Origin: Parablautia sp. Marseille-Q6255
Lineage (GTDB): Bacteria; Bacillota; Clostridia; Lachnospirales; Lachnospiraceae
Direction: 5' to 3'
Assembly (NCBI RefSeq): GCF_951230155.1
Contig: NZ_CATNVD010000009.1
Span: forward strand, 1-64,000
DNA: 64,000 nucleotides
In this document: positions 42,427-52,336 of the stretch, in pieces
How the letters are laid out: each line of letters starts with the position of its first letter
Position numbering within the stretch: position 1 is the stretch's first letter
Position numbers and translations under genes: made by a program
Notes under the pieces: generated by a model
The model's input: the letters and a program-made list of their open reading frames with translations, nothing else
Told to the model about the DNA's origin: nothing
Databases searched by the model: none

Positions 42427-43413
42427 ATGCGTATTACATTTTTTGCAGCAAAGAGCTATGACATGGATTCTTTTAATAAAATCAAGGATCAGTATCCTGA
42501 ACTGGAGCTGGAGTACTGGGAGACAGAGCTTTCGCCAAAGACAGCGTCTTATGTAAAGGACAGTGAGGCGGTTTGTGCGTTTGTAAGCTCTGATGTCAGC
42601 GCAAAGACGCTGAAAGTACTTCATGAAAAGGGTGTAAAGCTGGTACTGATGCGTTGTGCCGGATTTAATAATGTAGATATTGATGCAGCAACGGAATATG
42701 GGATCAAGGTGATGAGAGTACCGGGGTATTCACCGGAGGCAGTAGCGGAGCATGCGATGGCGCTTGCAATGGCGGCGAACCGTCACCTGCATAAAGCATA
42801 TATCAGAGTCCGCGAAAACAACTTCAGTCTGCAGGGGCTGACAGGGCTGAATTTTTATGAGAAAACAGCCGGGATCATCGGTACAGGAAAGATCGGTGCA
42901 GCGATGGCACGCATCTGCCGCGGCTTCGGTATGAAGGTGATCGGCTACGATATGTACAAAAATCCAGATCTCGATTTTGTAGAGTATGTGGAGCTGGACG
43001 AGCTGCTTGGGCGAAGTGATCTGATTTCTCTGCACTGCCCTTTGATGGACAGCACACATCATCTGATCAATATTGAGACGATCAACAAGATGAAAGACGG
43101 CGTGGTACTCGTCAATACCTCCCGCGGCGGTCTCGTAAAGACGGACGACCTGATCGCAGGTATCCGCGAGCATAAATTCTCAGGCGTCGGTCTTGACGTA
43201 TATGAGGAGGAGACACAGAATGTCTATGAAAACCGTGAGGACGATATTCTGATGCATTCCACAACGGCACGTCTTTTGTCATTCCCGAATGTCATCGTGA
43301 CTTCTCACCAGGCATTTCTGACAGAGGAGGCGCTTGGCGCGATCAGCCAGGTGACGATGGACAATGCAATGGCATTTCTGAAGGGAGAAAAGTCCGGCAC
43401 AGAGCTGAACTGA
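42427..43413 (+). CDS. D-lactate dehydrogenase (D-2-hydroxyacid dehydrogenase)
   Basis: NADH-dependent enzyme of 328 residues reducing pyruvate to D-lactate. It has MRCAGFNNVDIDAATEYGIKVMRVPGYSPEAVAEHA, the nucleotide-binding GIIGTGKIGAAMA, and catalytic residues Arg in NTSRGGLVKTDDL, Glu in GLDVYEEE and His in SHQAFLTEEAL. The wording is that of fermentative LdhA enzymes and not phosphoglycerate dehydrogenases. It is a single gene with a strong terminator, consistent with a role in fermentation. Confidence 0.93.
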   Translation: MRITFFAAKSYDMDSFNKIKDQYPELELEYWETELSPKTASYVKDSEAVCAFVSSDVSAKTLKVLHEKGVKLVLMRCAGFNNVDIDAATEYGIKVMRVPGYSPEAVAEHAMALAMAANRHLHKAYIRVRENNFSLQGLTGLNFYEKTAGIIGTGKIGAAMARICRGFGMKVIGYDMYKNPDLDFVEYVELDELLGRSDLISLHCPLMDSTHHLINIETINKMKDGVVLVNTSRGGLVKTDDLIAGIREHKFSGVGLDVYEEETQNVYENREDDILMHSTTARLLSFPNVIVTSHQAFLTEEALGAISQVTMDNAMAFLKGEKSGTELN

Positions 43414-43430
43414 GTAAATGAGAAAAAGCG

Positions 43431-43487
43431 GGTGTTACAAAAACCGGATCCTGATGCAGGAGATCCGGTTTTGTGACGCCTTTTTTT
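43431..43487 (+). terminator. terminator after the D-lactate dehydrogenase gene
   Basis: AAAACCGGATC (43440-43450) and GATCCGGTTTT (43462-43472), extended by GGTGT/ACGCC outer pairing, then TTTTTTT. Confidence 0.9.
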
Positions 43488-43667
43488 GTGCCCTCTGGCA
43501 AATAATCGTTTCTCGAATCTTGTCAGATAACCACGCATATGATAAACTTTATACAGGATTATGTCCAAAAATCTTATACCGCGTTGTTGTCTTATGACAC
43601 CGACGTGACACTGTTTTTAGTGCTATGAGCAACATATTATAAATCAGGCAGAAGCAGGAGGGCTTTC

Positions 43668-46600
43668 ATGAGCAAGGTAAGAAGAGTTTATGTAGAAAAG
43701 AAAGACGATTTTGCAGTAGCAGCGAAGGGGCTGGCACATGAGGTGAGAAGTTATCTTGGTGTGCAGGGTCTGGAAAAGATTCGCGTTCTGATTCGCTATG
43801 ATGTGGAAAATGTTTCAGACAGCGTATTTGAGGATGCGTGCCGTATGGTATTTTCTGAGCCGCCGGTAGACAATCTGTATGAGGAAGAATTCCCTCTGGC
43901 AGAAAATGAGCGTGCGTTTGCAGTAGAGTTCCTTCCGGGGCAGTTTGACCAGAGAGCTGATTCTGCCGTACAGTGTGTGAAGTTTTTAAAAGAGGACGAG
44001 GAACCGATCATCCATTCTGCGACTGTTTATGTCGTAGCCGGCAACGTGTCAGATGAAGAATTTGAGGCAGTAAAGGCACACTGCATCAATCCGGTCGATT
44101 CCCGGGAGGCGGGATTTGATAAACCGGAGACGCTGGTGACAGAGTTTGATGAGCCGGCAGATGTGATCACGTTTGACGGTTTTTCCGGGATGCAGGAGGA
44201 TGAGCTTAAGGAACTGTATGCTTCCTTGAACCTTGCCATGACATTTAAGGATTTTCTGCATATTCAGAATTATTTTAAGACAGAAGAAAAACGTGACCCG
44301 TCTATGACGGAGATCCGTGTGCTGGATACCTACTGGTCGGATCACTGCCGTCATACGACGTTCTCGACAGAGCTTAAGGATGTAACATTTGAGGACGGAT
44401 ATTACCGTGCGCCGATCGAAGGCACATATCAGCAGTACCTTGCTGACCGTGAGGAGATCTTTAAAGGGCGTGACGATAAGTTTGTCTGTCTGATGGATCT
44501 TGCCCTGATGGCGATGCGCAAGCTGAAAAAAGAAGGTAAGCTTGATGATCAGGAAGAATCAGATGAGATCAACGCATGCAGTATCGTAGTGCCGGTAGAG
44601 ATTGACGGAAAGACAGAGGAGTGGCTTGTAAACTTCAAGAATGAGACGCACAATCATCCGACAGAGATCGAGCCGTTCGGAGGCGCTGCTACGTGTCTTG
44701 GCGGAGCGATCCGTGACCCGCTTTCCGGCCGTACATACGTATATCAGGCGATGCGTGTGACAGGAGCTGCTGATCCGACTGCTTCTGTAAAGGATACATT
44801 AAAGGGTAAGCTGCCGCAGAAGAAGCTCGTGCGTGAGGCTGCACACGGCTACAGCTCTTATGGAAACCAGATCGGTCTGGCAACAGGCTATGTAAAGGAA
44901 ATCTATCATCCGGATTATGTGGCAAAACGTATGGAGATCGGTGCGGTGATGGGTGCTGCTCCGAGAAGCGCCGTGATCCGTGAGAATTCTGACCCGGGCG
45001 ATATCATTATTTTGCTTGGCGGACGGACAGGACGCGACGGTATCGGAGGGGCGACAGGTTCTTCCAAGGTACATACAGAGGCTTCTATTGAGGTCTGCGG
45101 TGCAGAGGTACAGAAAGGAAATGCGCCGACAGAGCGCAAGATCCAGAGACTGTTCCGCCGTCCGGAGGTCAGCAGTCTGATCAAGAAGTGCAACGACTTC
45201 GGTGCAGGCGGTGTTTCGGTAGCGATCGGCGAGCTCGCGCCGGGACTTCGGATCAATCTTGACCGGGTACCGAAAAAATATGCGGGTCTTGACGGAACGG
45301 AGATCGCGATCTCCGAGTCTCAGGAGCGTATGGCAGTTGTCGTAGATCCGAAGGATGTAAAAGAATTTATGGGATATGCGGCACAGGAGAACCTCGAGGC
45401 GATCGAGGTCGCAGTTGTGACAGAGGAGCCGCGCCTTGTACTGACATGGAGAGAGAAGGAGATCGTTAATATCTCCAGAGCCTTCCTTGATACGAATGGC
45501 GCGCATCAGGAGACGGCTGTTACGGTGGAGATGCCGTCCGAGACAGATAAATATTTTGTGAGAAATGAGATTGCTGATGTAAAAGCAAAATGGCTGGAGA
45601 CGCTTGCTGACTTAAACTGCTGCTCTCAGAAGGGTCTGGTCGAGATGTTTGACGGATCGATCGGAGCAGGCTCCGTATTTATGCCGTACGGAGGTCAGTA
45701 CCAGCTTACCGAGACGCAGGCGATGGTGGCAAAGCTTCCGGTGCTTGACGGTAAGACGGATACTGTGACGATGATGAGCTATGGCTTTGATCCGTATCTG
45801 TCCAGCTGGAGCCCGTACCACGGAGCTGTTTATGCGGTGCTGGAGTCTGTGGCAAGGATCGTTGCGAACGGCGGTGATTACAGCAAGATCCGTTTTACGT
45901 TCCAGGAGTATTTCCGCCGGATGACAGAAGATCCGAAGAGATGGAGTCAGCCGTTTGCAGCTCTGCTCGGCGCATATTCGGCTCAGCTTGGCTTTGGCCT
46001 GCCGTCGATCGGAGGAAAGGACAGTATGTCCGGTTCATTTAATGAGATTGATGTACCGCCGACACTCGTTTCCTTTGCGGTAGACGTGGCAAGTGACAAG
46101 ACGATCATCACGCCGGAGCTCAAGAAAGCAGGCAGCAAGCTTGTGCTTTTGAAGATTGAAAAGGATGCGTATGATCTTCCGGTTTACAGCCAGATCATGG
46201 AGCAGTATGCGAAGTTCCATGAGGATATCAAGGCAGGAAATATTATTTCTGCATACGCCCTTGATGGCAAGGGCCTGGCAGCAGCTGTTTCTAAGATGGC
46301 ATTTGGAAACGGCAAGGGTGTAAAGATCGAGCACAATGTAGACGAGAGAGATCTCTTTACAGCAGGCTTCGGTAATATTGTGGCAGAGGTACCGGACGGA
46401 GCAGTTGGAAAGCTTGGCATCACATATACGGTGATCGGTGAAGTCACAGATGCATTTGCTTTTGAATATAAGGATATGAAGATCAGCATCGACGAGGCGC
46501 TGGATGCATGGAAGGGTACGCTGGAGCGCGTATTTAAGACAGTCTCTGGCATCCCGACGGTAGGCGGCGGACTTGATATGGACGGCAATCCTGCAGATGG

Positions 46601-47513
46601 CGCGACCGCTTATATCTTCACAGAAAAGGATGCGGATGATGACGGGGCTGCAGTGCGTGAGAATGGTCTTTACAAAACGTCAGATATCTATGTCTGCAAG
46701 AATAAGACAGCGAAGCCGCGTGTATTTATTCCGGTATTCCCGGGCACAAACTGTGAGTACGACAGCAAGAAGGCGTTTGAGCGCGCAGGTGCAGAGGTTG
46801 ACGTAAAGGTATTCCGCAATTTAAGCGCGCAGGATATCCGCGAATCAGTAGATGAATTTGAGAAGTCTATCGCACAGGCGCAGATCATTATGTTCCCGGG
46901 CGGTTTTTCAGCAGGCGATGAGCCGGATGGCTCTGCAAAATTCTTTGCGACTGCATTCCAGAATGCAAAGCTTAAAGAAGCGGTTATGAAGCTGTTAAAT
47001 GAGCGTGACGGACTGGCTCTTGGTATCTGCAATGGTTTCCAGGCGCTTATTAAGCTCGGTCTTGTACCACATGGGGAGATCGTGGGGCAGACACCGGATT
47101 CTCCGACTCTGACATACAATACGATCGGACGCCATATTTCAAAAATGGTTTATACGAAGGTTGTAAGCAACAAATCCCCGTGGCTTTCCGGCGCACAGCT
47201 TGGCGGCGTGTATACAAATCCGGCGTCACACGGTGAGGGACGTTTCGTAGCAAACAAAGAATGGCTGCAGAAGCTTTTTACAAACGGACAGATCGCAACA
47301 CAGTACTGTGATGTGAACGGCAATGTGGATGTCAGTGATGAAGAGTGGAATGTCAATGGCTCTTATTTCGCGATCGAAGGAATTACAAGCCCGGACGGAC
47401 GCGTGCTTGGTAAGATGGCACACTCCGAGCGTCGCGGTGATTCCGTAGCTATTAATATTTACGGAGAGCAGGATCTGAGGATCTTTGAGTCGGGAGTGGC
47501 ATACTTTAAGTGA
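43668..47513 (+). CDS. purL: phosphoribosylformylglycinamidine synthase, single-chain PurL
   Basis: Fourth enzyme of purine synthesis (FGAR plus glutamine and ATP to FGAM), 1281 residues. An N-terminal PurS-like domain is followed by two AIRS-type synthetase halves (YWSDHCRHTTF, NFKNETHNHPTEIEPFGGAATCLGG, FGLPSIGGKDSMSG) and a C-terminal class I glutaminase domain with FPGGFSAGDEPDGSAKF, nucleophile Cys in LGICNGFQALIKLG and ASHGEGRF. The large one-chain form is common in Clostridia. GCAGGAGG precedes the ATG. Two TGACAC repeats lie upstream at 43595 and 43606; no purine riboswitch was found. Confidence 0.97.
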   Translation: MSKVRRVYVEKKDDFAVAAKGLAHEVRSYLGVQGLEKIRVLIRYDVENVSDSVFEDACRMVFSEPPVDNLYEEEFPLAENERAFAVEFLPGQFDQRADSAVQCVKFLKEDEEPIIHSATVYVVAGNVSDEEFEAVKAHCINPVDSREAGFDKPETLVTEFDEPADVITFDGFSGMQEDELKELYASLNLAMTFKDFLHIQNYFKTEEKRDPSMTEIRVLDTYWSDHCRHTTFSTELKDVTFEDGYYRAPIEGTYQQYLADREEIFKGRDDKFVCLMDLALMAMRKLKKEGKLDDQEESDEINACSIVVPVEIDGKTEEWLVNFKNETHNHPTEIEPFGGAATCLGGAIRDPLSGRTYVYQAMRVTGAADPTASVKDTLKGKLPQKKLVREAAHGYSSYGNQIGLATGYVKEIYHPDYVAKRMEIGAVMGAAPRSAVIRENSDPGDIIILLGGRTGRDGIGGATGSSKVHTEASIEVCGAEVQKGNAPTERKIQRLFRRPEVSSLIKKCNDFGAGGVSVAIGELAPGLRINLDRVPKKYAGLDGTEIAISESQERMAVVVDPKDVKEFMGYAAQENLEAIEVAVVTEEPRLVLTWREKEIVNISRAFLDTNGAHQETAVTVEMPSETDKYFVRNEIADVKAKWLETLADLNCCSQKGLVEMFDGSIGAGSVFMPYGGQYQLTETQAMVAKLPVLDGKTDTVTMMSYGFDPYLSSWSPYHGAVYAVLESVARIVANGGDYSKIRFTFQEYFRRMTEDPKRWSQPFAALLGAYSAQLGFGLPSIGGKDSMSGSFNEIDVPPTLVSFAVDVASDKTIITPELKKAGSKLVLLKIEKDAYDLPVYSQIMEQYAKFHEDIKAGNIISAYALDGKGLAAAVSKMAFGNGKGVKIEHNVDERDLFTAGFGNIVAEVPDGAVGKLGITYTVIGEVTDAFAFEYKDMKISIDEALDAWKGTLERVFKTVSGIPTVGGGLDMDGNPADGATAYIFTEKDADDDGAAVRENGLYKTSDIYVCKNKTAKPRVFIPVFPGTNCEYDSKKAFERAGAEVDVKVFRNLSAQDIRESVDEFEKSIAQAQIIMFPGGFSAGDEPDGSAKFFATAFQNAKLKEAVMKLLNERDGLALGICNGFQALIKLGLVPHGEIVGQTPDSPTLTYNTIGRHISKMVYTKVVSNKSPWLSGAQLGGVYTNPASHGEGRFVANKEWLQKLFTNGQIATQYCDVNGNVDVSDEEWNVNGSYFAIEGITSPDGRVLGKMAHSERRGDSVAINIYGEQDLRIFESGVAYFK

Positions 47514-50215
47514 TGAAAAAGAGGATACGGACAGACGGGGTAGAGGAATTATTTGAAATCGTAAAAGCGATTCAAAATGGTGAGGAACCGGATGAAGCGG
47601 TTCAGAAAAAGCGCGACGAACGGGCGGAGATCGCCCGTCAGGAAGCGCTGCGGCAGGAGGAAGCTGCCCGTCAGGAAAAGAAGCGCAGGGAAGAAGAGGC
47701 GCTTTTGAAAAAGCAGCGGCGGGAAGAAGCTGCCCACCAAAGGCGCAGACGCGCAGAAGAAAATCAGGAAGAAGATTTTTCAGATGAGGACGCGGACGCT
47801 TTGCCAGAGGGGGTTGGCGCACGGTTTCGTAAACGGCTGCAGTCTTTGAAGGAGAGATGGCAGGCGAACACAGAGCAGGAAGAGACCGGCCGTCTGGACG
47901 AAGGCTTTGAGGATTTTGAAGACACATCAGAAAGCCTGGATGAAACGCATACACCGGAAGGAAAGATCCATGATATGTCTGCGCACGTATCGAAGCGGGC
48001 AGCTGCAGCTGCCCGTGAAAGACATGCGTCTGAGAAAGAAGAAACGGAAGAAGAGACAGGAGAAGCAGCGGCAGAAGAAACAGAGGATGCGCAGGTCTTT
48101 GACCGTCTGCTCGAGAGAGAGCCTCAGGCGGAGCATGAAGAAGAAGTAGACACATCGGAGGATCAGGAGCACAAGGGCTGGATCCTGGAAGAGGATATGA
48201 TGGCTGCCGTAGCGGCTGACCGGCGCTCACAGCCGCCAGAGGATCAGGCAGAAACAACAGATGGGGATGCAGCAGAATCAAAAGCGGCAGAGCCGGAGCT
48301 TTCAACGGACAGGCAGACCGGGAAAAGAGAGCGTTTGCGTCTTTCGGCAAACAGCGTGCGCGACTATATAAAAGACAGGAAAGAAAATCTTGCGCAGCGG
48401 GGAATTCAAAAGAAGGAACTGGCCATGATCGGGATTGGTCTTTTTCTGGCTGTACTGATCATAGTTTTGATCGTAAATGCAGTTACTTCTTCTATAGAGC
48501 GCAGGAAAAAAATGGAGCATGTGACAGCGCAAAAAGGGCTGACTGTATTGGTGGAGCAGGAGCCGCAGAAGTGGTGCAGTTCTTATCCGGTGAAGCTTCA
48601 GGTACGGGTAAAAGGAAAACAGCCGTCTCATGTAGAGGTGAGCGGAAAAAGCTACAAGCTGGATCAAGACGGCATGGTCGTAGTGGAAGCAGAGGACTAC
48701 CTGCTTGACCTGACGGTACAGGCTGAGAAGGAGACGCTTACCGCGCAGATCGAAATACCAAAGATCGATGCGCAGGATCCTGCAGTGAGCGTGGCGAGAA
48801 AGGACAACACCATTACTGTGACAGCTGCGGATAACCGTTCTGAGATCTCTAAAATATGGTATGCGGCTGTGAAAAAAGGAGATTATATCCAGATGCCGCT
48901 GTATCACCAGTACCGCGAGCCTCTGACCTTTGAGGCAGATACAAGATATTACTTTTATGCACAGGACAAAGCAGGGAATACCAGCGCTCCGGTGGTGACA
49001 ACGATGGAAACTGCACAGAGTATCGCGTTTGTACAGGAAGAGCTCTCCCTCTTCCCTGGTGATACGGCATATCTGGAGCTGCAGGCGGAACCGGAAGGTG
49101 CGCTTTTAAACAATCTGAAGTATAAGAGTGCAAATCCGGAGATTGTTTCTGTGGACAATACAGGGGCAGTAAAAGCGCTTGGCGAGGGGACGACCATGAT
49201 CCACGTAAGTGCAGATGGCGTAGAGGAAATATCCTGCCCGGTTACGGTCAGCAGTGAGAGGAGTGTCACGATCAGTGCGGTGGGAGACTGTACGCTCGGA
49301 AGTGATGCCTCCTTTAATACAAACACAAATTTTGACGCGTTTGCCGCGGTCAATGATCTTTCCTACTTTTTCGCCAATGTAAAAGAAGTGCTGGAAAATG
49401 ACGATGCGACATTTGCTAATTTTGAGGGGACGCTGACAACGGCAGATACAAGGGAGACGAAGCAGTACGCCTTTAAGGGTGATCCGTCTTATACGGAAAT
49501 ACTGACAGGAGGTTCTGTAGATGTCGTGACTCTGGCAAATAATCACAGCAGCGATTACGGAGAGCAGAGTCATACGGATACGAAACAGTATCTCAGCGCG
49601 GCGGGGATTGATTACTGTACCGGTGATGAGATTGCAGTGAAAGATGTAAATGGCATCAGGACAGCCTTTATCGGTATTTATGTACTGGATGAAGGGATTG
49701 CAAAGGAGACTCAGGTTCGGGAGACGATCGCCGCGGCAAAGGCGCAGGGTGCCCAGTTAGTGATCGTGGCATTCCACTGGGGCAGTGAGAAGGCAGAACA
49801 GCCGGATGAGACGCAGGTATCATTGGCGCATACGGCGATTGATGAAGGCGCAGACCTTGTGATCGGGCATCATCCGCATGTCCTTCAGGGGATCGAGAAA
49901 TACAATGGAAAATATATTGCGTACAGCCTTGGCAATTTCTGTTTTGGAGGGAACAGTACTCCTTCCGATATGGACACTATTATCTTCAGACAGACCTTCT
50001 CTGTGACAAAGGAGGGTGTGCAGCCGGATGCTCAGACAGAGATCATCCCGTGTTCCATCTCTTCTGTGGAGGGCTACAATAACTATCAGCCGACCCCGGC
50101 ACAGGGAGCGGAAGCAGACCGTATTATGGAAAAGCTAAACAGCCGCAGCAGTGCATACGGGCAGAGCTTTGAAGCCTCGACAGGGCTTGATGAAGCACAA
50201 AAGCCGGGTGTATAA
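47513..50215 (+). CDS. membrane-anchored CapA/PGA_cap family protein with Big_2 domain
   Basis: A 900-residue protein whose ATG (47513) overlaps the last base of the purL stop, so translation is coupled. Residues about 20-290 are a charged Glu/Arg/Gln-rich cytoplasmic region with coiled-coil stretches (RQEEAARQEKKRREEEALL). One membrane helix (about 303-323, IGIGLFLAVLIIVLIVNAV) leads outside to Ig-like modules, a Big_2 domain (ELSLFPGDTAYLEL...VSVDNTGAVKALGEGTTMI) and a C-terminal CapA metallophosphatase fold: ISAVGDCTLGSD, FANFEGTLT, LANNHSSDYG, VAFHWGSE, VIGHHPHVLQG and YSLGNFCFGG. It may act on wall or capsule polymers. The final stop base is the probable intron border. Confidence 0.9.
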   Translation: MKKRIRTDGVEELFEIVKAIQNGEEPDEAVQKKRDERAEIARQEALRQEEAARQEKKRREEEALLKKQRREEAAHQRRRRAEENQEEDFSDEDADALPEGVGARFRKRLQSLKERWQANTEQEETGRLDEGFEDFEDTSESLDETHTPEGKIHDMSAHVSKRAAAAARERHASEKEETEEETGEAAAEETEDAQVFDRLLEREPQAEHEEEVDTSEDQEHKGWILEEDMMAAVAADRRSQPPEDQAETTDGDAAESKAAEPELSTDRQTGKRERLRLSANSVRDYIKDRKENLAQRGIQKKELAMIGIGLFLAVLIIVLIVNAVTSSIERRKKMEHVTAQKGLTVLVEQEPQKWCSSYPVKLQVRVKGKQPSHVEVSGKSYKLDQDGMVVVEAEDYLLDLTVQAEKETLTAQIEIPKIDAQDPAVSVARKDNTITVTAADNRSEISKIWYAAVKKGDYIQMPLYHQYREPLTFEADTRYYFYAQDKAGNTSAPVVTTMETAQSIAFVQEELSLFPGDTAYLELQAEPEGALLNNLKYKSANPEIVSVDNTGAVKALGEGTTMIHVSADGVEEISCPVTVSSERSVTISAVGDCTLGSDASFNTNTNFDAFAAVNDLSYFFANVKEVLENDDATFANFEGTLTTADTRETKQYAFKGDPSYTEILTGGSVDVVTLANNHSSDYGEQSHTDTKQYLSAAGIDYCTGDEIAVKDVNGIRTAFIGIYVLDEGIAKETQVRETIAAAKAQGAQLVIVAFHWGSEKAEQPDETQVSLAHTAIDEGADLVIGHHPHVLQGIEKYNGKYIAYSLGNFCFGGNSTPSDMDTIIFRQTFSVTKEGVQPDAQTEIIPCSISSVEGYNNYQPTPAQGAEADRIMEKLNSRSSAYGQSFEASTGLDEAQKPGV

Positions 50216-52124
50216 TCGAGTAGGAGGCGGTGATTAGCCGCCGTCCTCTCACACCACCGTGCGTACCGTTCGGTACACGGCGGTTTCAATAGTTGATGTG
50301 CAGAGACTGATAGGCTGTGGCTAAATCATAGAAGCCCCAGTTTATCAGTCTTTCTTTTGTTAATGCTCTTTTGACCACACCCGTGTTAGACATCCTCCAG
50401 TAGGATTTTCTGCTGTATGCTCCTTCGCATGCTGCCCACTCTGATAACCCCAGTCCTATCAGCTTTCTCCTCCTGGTCTTTGGCAGTTTCCACTGTTTCC
50501 AGATACACATCCGTATCCGGCGGTACAGCCATCCGTTCACGCTTTCGATATTGTTCTTCATATCCGCTATCCCATAATAGTTTAGCCATCCTCTCATGTA
50601 GACTTTTACCTTTTCCATAGTTCGGACGACACTTCCGCACTTGCTCCGGGAAGTGAGCCTGCGCAGTTCATCCTTGGCTTTCTCCCATGACTTTCCATGG
50701 ACTCGGATATAGATTCCTTTTCCGTTCTTCCCAAAACAGAAGCCAAGGAACTTAAAATTTCGGATTGCGAATACACTGACTGTCCGGCTCTTTTCCCGGT
50801 TCACTCTCAGTTTCAACGTTTCCTCCAGATATTTCGTGCTGGATTCCAGCAGTCGCTCTGCGGCCCGTTCGCTTTTCGCCAGCAGTACGATATCGTCTGC
50901 GTAGCGGATGCATGGCACACCCCGCCTGTGAAACTCCCAGTCGAATTCATTCAGATACACGTTTGCTAAGAGTGGAGATAGATTTCCTCCTTGCGGGGAG
51001 CCTTCCTCCGTCTCTGTTACAACACCGTTTTCCATCACTCCGCTCTTCAGATATCGCTTTACCATCTGTACCACTCTTTCATCTTTTACCTGTTTCCTCA
51101 ACTGGTTCAGCAGTATCGTATGGTTCAGCGTATCAAAGTATCTCGACAGGTCGAGGACGACTGCCCTCGTATATCCCTGCTCGATGTACTCTTTTATCCT
51201 CCTGACAGCGTCTTTTGCCCCTCGACCCGGACGATAGCCATAACTGTCCTTCGAGAACAGAGGTTCATAGATTGGCATCAGCTGCTGTGCCATGGCCTGT
51301 TGGATGATGCGGTCTATGACAGTAGGGATTCCTAGCTTTCTTGTCCCTCCATCCGGCTTCGGGATCTCCACTCTCCTGACTGGGGAAGGGCTATATTTCC
51401 CCTTCCTGATTCTTTCTACCAGTTCGTGATTATTCTCCCTCAACCATGGTAACGCCGCTTCAATAGTCATCCCATCAACTCCTGGCGCTCCCTTGTTCGC
51501 CTTCACTCTTTTGTAAGCTCTGTTCAGGTTATCCTTATTCAGTATCTTACTTAGGATATCTGGCTCTGCACTGTCCCTTTCCTTCCATATCCGGTTGAAT
51601 GAGCGGTGCGCTCTCACATACCCTTTGCGTTCCGCGCTATCTCTTTGTGAGCAGCTTTCTCTGTTTTCTGTACCCATTCTGCCCATTCCTCCTTTCCCAG
51701 TCGTACGAAAGACTCCTATTGATTCAGCCCTTCGCTGAAAAAAAATCAACTACTATGGCCTCTGCTGACTTCTGTACGTTCAGCGTTACCTTCCGATAAC
51801 GGTTACTCTTTTCAGAGCGTTCCGTACAGACCTCCCTGGGTACCACACGTTTCTTTCCCTCCATCCATCTGCCGCATTTACTGCACATGATTCCGTGTAG
51901 TTATCGGGCTTCATCTTGTCTTGCAGACTTACCCTCATGTACAGCCTTATATGCGATTTCTGTCCGTCAGACCAGAGGTTTGCCCGTGGGTTAGTAAGTT
52001 TCCCACATCTGGCTTCCTTCAGATTCCATCTCACGATGGACACCCTTGCCTTCGGCTATATCCTTCCCACTACCGGGCGAATTCGGGACTTGCACCCGTT
52101 AGAAACGTGCGCCGCCAGGCGCAC
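50215..52124 (-). mobile_element. group II intron inserted at a terminator (class C-like)
   Basis: A self-splicing retroelement of about 1.9 kb on the minus strand. The 5' end reads GTGCGCC (52124 downward) and the 3' end CTACTCGAT (to about 50215). Just before the 3' end are the domain V hairpin (CCGTGTACC-GAAC-GGTACGCACGG) and domain VI with a bulged A. The 5' exon is a terminator hairpin with T7 and then GCTT, the target type of class C introns. Removing the intron restores the capA stop and places its terminator a few bases later. The 5' border is firm; the 3' border is uncertain by a few bases. Confidence 0.88.
50286..51677 (-). CDS. ltrA: group II intron reverse transcriptase/maturase
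   Basis: Intron-encoded protein of 463 residues from ATG 51677 (AAAGGAGG ten bases upstream). Reverse transcriptase blocks include GAPGVDGMTIEA, RRVEIPKPDGGTRKLGIPTVIDRIIQQA, SYGYRPGRGAKDAV, LDLSRYFDTLNH, GSPQGGNLSPLLANVYLNEFD and the catalytic RYADDIVLL. A maturase X domain follows (GWLNYYGIADMKNNIESVNGWL). There is no C-terminal HNH endonuclease, as in class C introns that insert into single-stranded or hairpin targets. The frame is intact, so it may be active. Confidence 0.95.
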   Translation of the reverse strand: MGTENRESCSQRDSAERKGYVRAHRSFNRIWKERDSAEPDILSKILNKDNLNRAYKRVKANKGAPGVDGMTIEAALPWLRENNHELVERIRKGKYSPSPVRRVEIPKPDGGTRKLGIPTVIDRIIQQAMAQQLMPIYEPLFSKDSYGYRPGRGAKDAVRRIKEYIEQGYTRAVVLDLSRYFDTLNHTILLNQLRKQVKDERVVQMVKRYLKSGVMENGVVTETEEGSPQGGNLSPLLANVYLNEFDWEFHRRGVPCIRYADDIVLLAKSERAAERLLESSTKYLEETLKLRVNREKSRTVSVFAIRNFKFLGFCFGKNGKGIYIRVHGKSWEKAKDELRRLTSRSKCGSVVRTMEKVKVYMRGWLNYYGIADMKNNIESVNGWLYRRIRMCIWKQWKLPKTRRRKLIGLGLSEWAACEGAYSRKSYWRMSNTGVVKRALTKERLINWGFYDLATAYQSLHINY

Positions 52125-52128
52125 AAGC

Positions 52129-52163
52129 AAAAAAAGGTGCGACATTATGTTGCATCTTTTTTT
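52129..52163. terminator. bidirectional terminator originally of capA, now displaced by the intron
   Basis: AAAAAAAGGTGCGAC and GTTGCATCTTTTTTT pair with wobble positions. On the minus strand it is the hairpin immediately upstream of the intron insertion point. Confidence 0.8.
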
Positions 52164-52238
52164 ATATCCGCTATTTTCAAGGGGCACAAATAATGCCATA
52201 TTATAAAAAATAAGTATGACACTAATTGTTTCAATATG

Positions 52239-52267
52239 TTGAAAAAAGTATATAACAATACTATAAT
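52239..52267 (+). promoter_or_regulatory. promoter of the transposase-like gene
   Basis: TTGAAA (52239-52244), 17 bases, TATAAT (52262-52267). Confidence 0.75.
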
Positions 52268-52336
52268 GAAAATGCAAAGGCCAGTATCTGGCGATTTATC
52301 TTTTCTGATTTTTCATTATAAGAGGGGGCAATCTAT

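Noticed and set aside
43490-43667. Purine riboswitch ahead of purL
   Set aside because: The conserved aptamer loops could not be found; only a short direct repeat is present.
47226-48350. Long minus-strand open frame opposite purL and capA
   Set aside because: Proline/leucine-rich translation is the mirror of the Glu/Arg-rich coding strand, and there is no ribosome site.
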